NCBI RefSeq assembly: GCF_033097525.1 | Contig: NZ_CP109907.1 | Coordinates: forward strand, 4,402,001-4,466,000 | Length of the DNA: 64,000 nt | Source: Sphingobacterium sp. UGAL515B_05 | GTDB lineage: Bacteria > Bacteroidota > Bacteroidia > Sphingobacteriales > Sphingobacteriaceae | Direction: 5' to 3' | In this document: positions 59,933 to 64,000 of the stretch, in pieces | How the letters are laid out: each line of letters begins with the position of its first letter | How positions within the stretch are numbered: the stretch's first letter is position 1 | Notes under the pieces: generated by a model | The model's database searches: none | The model's input: only the letters and a program-made list of their open reading frames with translations | Told to the model about the DNA's origin: nothing | Program-made: the position numbers and the translations under genes

Positions 59933-61027
59933 TTCCGCAATTAATAGTTTTTGAAATTCTTTTCCGATAAATGGATTGATAAGGTGCTGAAATTCTTTTT
60001 GCAGTGTAAAGACAGCGATCGTTGCATCAGACTCCGGCGAATAGATCACATCTGTTCCCCACCAACCGCCATGATAGTAGGCGTTGAATCCCAGATCGAA
60101 GTGATAAATTCCCAAACAATATTTAGATTTATCTGGAGGCAAAACGTAGGTATGCATTGCTTCAAGTAGCTGTTTATCCTGAATGATTTTCCCATCAAAT
60201 ACATATTGAAAAAACAGGGCAGTCTCTTTGGCGGTTGAAGCGATTCCACCACCTCCATATAGATCCCAAGATGGATCAATCGTGTATGAATCCCAATTGT
60301 ACTTGTCCGCATATTGATGGGCAAGTGGTAGGGTATTTTCGGGATCGTTTTCTAAGTTTATGAACCATGTCCTCGTCAGATTTAATTCTTTGAATCTAAG
60401 TAGTTGCCGAACAGCTGCATAAAATGGTAGGTTTGTCCTTTGCTCAATAATTTCGGTAAGGAGTAAATAATTGATATCTGCATAACTAAATTTTTCTCCG
60501 ACAGGCTGAAGGCTGCCGATATCGATGGATCTTTTGATCTGCTCTTCTTTTTTCCATTTATATTTGGGATGCTGATTAACGAATTCAAAATAATCTTCAT
60601 CAACGTAATCCTGGATGCCCGAGGTATGTGAAAGCAGGTGCTTTATTGTAATTATCTCCAGATTATAACCATCATTTTCGAATAAATGGCGTGTTTTTTT
60701 CGATAATAGACTTACAATCGGTTGATCTAAAGTAAATTCACCTTTTTCAACTAATCTTAAAATTGCCGCAGCCACATATGGTTTTGTATTGCTTGCAATT
60801 AAAACAGGTTGTTGATGTTCTAAGGTTTTGTTTGTGCTCTTGTTTGTTATTCCTTTTGCATAACTCCATGAAATATTTTTTTTCGGTGCTTCTACATGAA
60901 CAATAATACCGATAGCATCCTTGTTTTTATCATAGATAGAATCTACTTTATGCTTAAAAACTGTCTGTAATTGACCAAATCCAATCAATGGAATAAACAA
61001 AGAGTTTAACAACACTATTTTTTTCAT
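59930..61027 (-). CDS. Serine beta-lactamase-like hydrolase (class C fold)
   Basis: ATG at 61027 gives a signal peptide (MKKIVLLNSLFIPLIGFGQ); the frame extends six codons upstream. The 365-residue periplasmic protein has the active-site ASNTKPY (SxxK), FSYADINYLLL in place of the YxN motif, and YHGGWWGTD as the HxG motif. Members hydrolyse esters, D-amino acid peptides or beta-lactams; as the second motif is Tyr-Ala-Asp and context is lacking, esterase or peptidase activity is as likely as resistance. Confidence 0.88.
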   Translation of the reverse strand: MKKIVLLNSLFIPLIGFGQLQTVFKHKVDSIYDKNKDAIGIIVHVEAPKKNISWSYAKGITNKSTNKTLEHQQPVLIASNTKPYVAAAILRLVEKGEFTLDQPIVSLLSKKTRHLFENDGYNLEIITIKHLLSHTSGIQDYVDEDYFEFVNQHPKYKWKKEEQIKRSIDIGSLQPVGEKFSYADINYLLLTEIIEQRTNLPFYAAVRQLLRFKELNLTRTWFINLENDPENTLPLAHQYADKYNWDSYTIDPSWDLYGGGGIASTAKETALFFQYVFDGKIIQDKQLLEAMHTYVLPPDKSKYCLGIYHFDLGFNAYYHGGWWGTDVIYSPESDATIAVFTLQKEFQHLINPFIGKEFQKLLIAE

Positions 61028-61319
61028 ATATTTTTTTCTAAACACTATGCACCTAGATACAAAAATTGTCTGAATACTTGCAAGTCTACTTTACTATGAA
61101 TAATGCAAAGCTGTAGGTGATACAATTTCTAGGAAACGGATTTTGAAATCTATTGACTTTGTGAAAATAAGAAATAAAATAATAATCCTTATGATTAAAT
61201 ATAAAAATTATATCTAAGGAACATTTAATGAACGGAACCCGTATTTATGTTTTGTTTTGCGGTTAAATATCTTAAGAAATAGCAATGGGGGTAGCGTTTT
61301 TAGATATTACTTATTTTAA

Positions 61320-61327
61320 TATCTTTG
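61320..61327 (+). promoter_or_regulatory. Candidate -7 promoter box
   Basis: TATCTTTG fits TAnnTTTG exactly, 23 bases before the ATG of the outer-membrane protein at 61351. The rest of 61046-61350 shows nothing identifiable. Confidence 0.55.
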
Positions 61328-61350
61328 CGGCATCAAATTATTAATTATTT

Positions 61351-61932
61351 ATGAAAAGAAATTATCTTACCATTCTTATGATGGTAGCTTTGAGCTCTGT
61401 GTCTTTTGCGCAAACGAATACAGTATCTGAAGCCAAAGTTGAGGATCATCAATTTGCTTATAACATCCTTACTAATTTGTCTTACGAAATGGGGATTGGA
61501 AATAAGACAACATTGCGCTTTTCAGGGCCTCTATCGGGGGCTGTATTATACAGTCAAACATCGATAACGATTAACGATTATCATCATGAAGATTCTGAGT
61601 GGGGATATGCATTTCGCCCAACGGTCGATATGCAAGTGCGACATTATTATAATTTAAATAAAAGGCTTCAGAAAGGAAAAAAAATAGCACATAATTCGGG
61701 CAATTATATTGCAGGCGTGGTTGGAGCTGCTGGTCCTTCTATATTGAAGAGTGATAATGTGTATGTCGCTGATTTTACTTTAACGCTAGGAGCGTTGTGG
61801 GGTATTCAGCGAACTTATGGTGAGCGTTTTATGATGAATGTTGGTATTGGGCCGGGTGTGAGTTTTTACGATAGCCAAAGCGAATTTACACCGGTTGGTG
61901 GGATCACGGTTGGATTTAGGTTGGGGAAATAA
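61351..61932 (+). CDS. Outer-membrane beta-barrel-like protein of unknown function
   Basis: A 193-residue protein with a signal peptide (MKRNYLTILMMVALSSVSFAQ). The rest alternates polar and hydrophobic strands (GIGNKTTLRFSG, GAVLYSQTSITIND, RPTVDMQVRHYYNLNKR, YIAGVVGAAGPS, NVGIGPGVSFYDSQSEFTPV) and ends in GGITVGFRLGK, consistent with an eight-stranded barrel. I recognise no named family. It has its own promoter and is followed by a small gene. Confidence 0.75.
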   Translation: MKRNYLTILMMVALSSVSFAQTNTVSEAKVEDHQFAYNILTNLSYEMGIGNKTTLRFSGPLSGAVLYSQTSITINDYHHEDSEWGYAFRPTVDMQVRHYYNLNKRLQKGKKIAHNSGNYIAGVVGAAGPSILKSDNVYVADFTLTLGALWGIQRTYGERFMMNVGIGPGVSFYDSQSEFTPVGGITVGFRLGK

Positions 61933-62006
61933 GTATAGCTTTCCCATTTCTTTCCCATATTGATGTTTAAGTTTAGATTTTTATAACATTTTAAAGCTTA
62001 AATCAT

Positions 62007-62213
62007 ATGGTCAATTGGAATTTAGTAGCCGGAACGGATGGAAAACTTGCTTCACAGGATATCAGACGCAACATTTTGACTTTTATTATGAAAAATCATC
62101 CCGGGAGCCTGATTGAGTTTATTGAAAAAGATTGTAATTCGTATAGAATCGATATTAGGGGGGGAGATGCGCTTATTTTCGATTTCAAAGGTGAATTTGT
62201 AAAAGTAGTATGA
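62007..62213 (+). CDS. Small hypothetical protein, 68 residues
   Basis: Reads MVNWNLVAGTDGKLASQDIR, with a middle NHPGSLIEFIEKDCNSYRI and end DALIFDFKGEFVKVV. Composition and length fit a small alpha/beta protein with a two-strand C-terminus. I do not recognise a family. It is 74 bases downstream of the outer-membrane protein on the same strand and could share its transcript. Coding is likely from the regular helix-strand pattern, function open. Confidence 0.55.
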   Translation: MVNWNLVAGTDGKLASQDIRRNILTFIMKNHPGSLIEFIEKDCNSYRIDIRGGDALIFDFKGEFVKVV

Positions 62214-62268
62214 GGATAGTCGGTGCTTTAATAGAAGGGCGGTGACTTTTAAGTCTTATTAGATTATC

Positions 62269-62300
62269 AGAGGGGCAGCTGCTTTGCTTTGTGCCCCTCT
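62269..62300. terminator. GC-rich hairpin between converging genes
   Basis: AGAGGGGCA (62269-62277) pairs perfectly with TGCCCCTCT (62292-62300), loop of 14 bases. It lies between a forward small gene and a reverse reductase gene. No T run on either side, so it is only a weak terminator candidate. Confidence 0.35.
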
Positions 62301-62373
62301 TCATGGTAATCACCCTAACGTATAGTGACAGCTGCCTTTATTGGCAAATGTATTTGATAATTGGCGCATTCCA

Positions 62374-62922
62374 CTAAATCTCCTCTTGCTGGAGTTTTTT
62401 GATGTAGTGTAATTGGGTTAGTCCTGTTTCAAATGCCTTTGCTGTCGTAAGTTTAAGTGTTTGTTCGGGTCTCCCTTCATTGAACAGTCTTGTTCCATCG
62501 CCCAGTAAAACTGGTACAATCGAAATTATCAACTCGTCTATTAAATCATTCTTCAGCAATTCATTGATTATCTCGGCTCCGCCATCACAGTAAATATCTT
62601 TTCCTTGCCGGGACTTTAGTTTTGTAAGCAATTTGACCAAATCTCCGGTATAGAAAATCGTTCTGCCTACATTGGGCCTTTCTGTTCTTGTTATTACATA
62701 TACATCCCGTTGTCCATTGTCATAATGGGATGAGCCAACATTTTTAAGGACATATTCATAAGTCTTTCTACCAACAATTAAGGTATCAATGGTATCTATA
62801 AACTCTGAATAGCCGTAATCCTCGCCCTCCTTTTCTACAAGCCCTAAAAAACTGAGATCGTCATTGGGTTTTGCAATATAACCATCTAAACTCATTGCAA
62901 TGAAAAGTGATATTTTTCGCAT
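62374..62922 (-). CDS. RibD C-terminal/dihydrofolate-reductase-like protein
   Basis: A 182-residue NADPH-binding protein starting MRKISLFIAMSLDGYIAKPN, the classic start of the RibD-C/YyaP-like family; also DTLIVGRKTYEYVL and IYCDGGAEIINELLKNDLID, ending in SIVPVLLGDGTRLFNEG. The reaction is unknown; relatives are annotated as dihydrofolate reductase family. It follows an AraC-type regulator gene on the same strand (72-base gap), which may control it. Confidence 0.92.
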   Translation of the reverse strand: MRKISLFIAMSLDGYIAKPNDDLSFLGLVEKEGEDYGYSEFIDTIDTLIVGRKTYEYVLKNVGSSHYDNGQRDVYVITRTERPNVGRTIFYTGDLVKLLTKLKSRQGKDIYCDGGAEIINELLKNDLIDELIISIVPVLLGDGTRLFNEGRPEQTLKLTTAKAFETGLTQLHYIKKLQQEEI

Positions 62923-62994
62923 TTGTATTCAATTTAAAGTTTTATACAAAATTAGCTGTGGATAAATATCGAACTTTGGAAAAATACGACAATT

Positions 62995-63732
62995 TTAAAT
63001 TTGTGATGGTGCCATCCCTGTATTTCTCTTAATTTCATTGCTGAGGTGTGCATGGTCATAGTAGCCACATTCAAAGGCAATATCTGATAAACTCTTATTT
63101 TCATCTGAATTTTTGATGATACTTAATGCCCGTTGAAAACGGATAATATTCGAATATTCTTTCGGTGACAAACCAATATGCTTCTTGAAGCTCCTTTCAA
63201 GTTGTCTAACGGTTGTGAAATTACGCTTCGACAGAGCAGATATACCAATTTGCCCATGCGTTGAATTTATATCATTGAGAACTCCTTGTAGTAAGTTGGT
63301 CTTGTTTACTATTTTATCCGAATACAGTCGGTTAAAATAATCGATTGGGTTAAGAAGCACTTTATCAAGCTCAAAGGAATTGGATTTTTCAAATTCAATT
63401 GTATCATTAATCAATACTTTTTGCGGTTCATATTTATAGAAATTAGCGAAAGCTGCGGGTTTGAAGCAAACGCCCAGTAAGTGAGTTTCACTTTCGATGA
63501 AGCTATCTTTATATGAAGTCATGGCGCCAACTACGTAAGTTTTACCAAATTCCATGGAAACGGAACCGTTGTCAGTTACACAGCTATCTCCCAAATTCAT
63601 GATTAAACCCACACAACCATCGGGGAAGACTCGTTCACATTGCCGACCCAACTCATTACTTCCTTTTAGTTCCCAATAGAAATGAATAAAGGGTTCCAGT
63701 TCTTTGTAAGGTTTGATTTTTGTATATTCCAT
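62995..63732 (-). CDS. AraC-family transcriptional regulator
   Basis: A 245-residue regulator with an N-terminal DUF6597-like sensing region (YKELEPFIHFYWELKG; VFPDGCVGLIMNLGD) and a C-terminal double helix-turn-helix (~155-245: LSKRNFTTVRQLERSFKKHIG, SLSDIAFECGYYDHAHLSNE). The start MEYTKIKPYKELEPF matches relatives in Bacteroidota. It is first in a likely two-gene unit with the RibD-like reductase. The 246 bases upstream (63733-63978) hold no gene. Confidence 0.92.
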   Translation of the reverse strand: MEYTKIKPYKELEPFIHFYWELKGSNELGRQCERVFPDGCVGLIMNLGDSCVTDNGSVSMEFGKTYVVGAMTSYKDSFIESETHLLGVCFKPAAFANFYKYEPQKVLINDTIEFEKSNSFELDKVLLNPIDYFNRLYSDKIVNKTNLLQGVLNDINSTHGQIGISALSKRNFTTVRQLERSFKKHIGLSPKEYSNIIRFQRALSIIKNSDENKSLSDIAFECGYYDHAHLSNEIKRNTGMAPSQI

Positions 63733-63978
63733 TTTTACTTGCCACCTTGTGCTCTAGTTGAGCATACATGCTATCGTAAAATTCAATTAGTAAAAGCCGA
63801 ATGATGTTTATTGTCTCAAGCTGTTTATATTAAGTTTATTAAAATTAAAAATTTAAAACCATAAAGTTTGATGGAATAGGATTTAAATAATTACTTATTC
63901 TTATTTCTTGTCTTAGGGGAAGCCCATTTTGTATTTTAAATTTTAAATTTATTGTGGTAATAATCTTACGATAAGGAT

Positions 63979-64000
63979 ATGAGAAAAGTAATTGCAGCAT
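63979..64000 (+). CDS. Start of a gene cut by the window edge
   Basis: ATG at 63979, preceded by ATAAGGAT, reads MRKVIAA and runs off the end. MRKVIAA is a frequent start of dihydrofolate-reductase-family (RibD-C) proteins in this phylum, like the neighbour at 62374-62922, but seven residues cannot prove it. Confidence 0.4.

Noticed and set aside
59930..61027. Antibiotic-resistance beta-lactamase call
   Set aside because: The YxN motif is replaced and many such proteins are esterases or peptidases; resistance is not supported.

Overview
The window looks like a chromosomal segment of a Bacteroidota bacterium, most likely Sphingobacterium or a close relative in the Sphingobacteriaceae. This rests on gene content (type III glutamine synthetase, DUF5690 permease next to a TIGR03364 oxidoreductase, GH78 and GH16 secreted enzymes, YaiO-type barrel), low-GC intergenic DNA, and several TAnnTTTG -7 boxes typical of the Bacteroidota primary sigma factor. 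No phage, insertion sequence or CRISPR array is visible, so the window reads as core and soft-accessory chromosome.

Layout. 1-7.2 kb: glutamine synthetase III (cut by the window edge), a secreted S9 peptidase, a SIMPL protein, tRNA-Leu(CAA), a gene-free stretch with two large hairpins built of 11-nt units, and a retropepsin-PDZ protein. 7.3-9.8 kb: a possible small ORF, then rtcB-prfH, which matches the RtcB-PrfH system for rescuing and repairing ribosomes cut in the decoding centre. 9.9-18.7 kb: propionate and fatty-acid catabolism (prpBCD, a FadJ-like dehydrogenase, an acyl-CoA dehydrogenase, a thiolase); prpB and the thiolase share a nearly identical promoter and leader. 18.8-25 kb: HMA-like protein, LytS/LytTR pair, CPA2 antiporter, DEAD-box helicase, cold-shock protein. 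25.3-34 kb: Gfo/Idh/MocA oxidoreductase, a dioxygenase-acetyltransferase-hydrolase trio resembling quinone-stress genes, two lipoproteins (SnoaL-like and GH16), and an XRE-cupin/DUF5690/TIGR03364 group linked by family knowledge to aminophosphonate use.

34-44 kb is an apparent envelope or exopolysaccharide locus: a GAF-PAS hybrid histidine kinase with two receivers and HPt, a single-domain response regulator, a HEAT-like membrane protein, a GT2 glycosyltransferase, an LTA-synthase-like enzyme and a TPR-YaiO outer-membrane protein. The glycosyltransferase and LTA-synthase frames are one continuous frame broken by a single TAA. 44.3-50.4 kb is the thiamine operon thiS-thiC-thiE-like-thiE-thiG-thiH-thiF, headed by a TPP riboswitch and closed by a possible 31-aa ORF; the thiE-like gene carries a 42-bp perfect palindrome. 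50.6-64 kb: GH78 rhamnosidase, divergent MocR regulator and EamA exporter, GrpB protein, double GNAT, lipoprotein, SRPBCC protein, TspO-like protein, serine beta-lactamase-like hydrolase, outer-membrane protein, RibD-like reductase and AraC regulator.

All functional calls come from reading motifs and context; no database search was run. Starts were moved to an internal ATG where the longest frame began at TTG or where the N-terminus (signal peptide, family start) argued for it.
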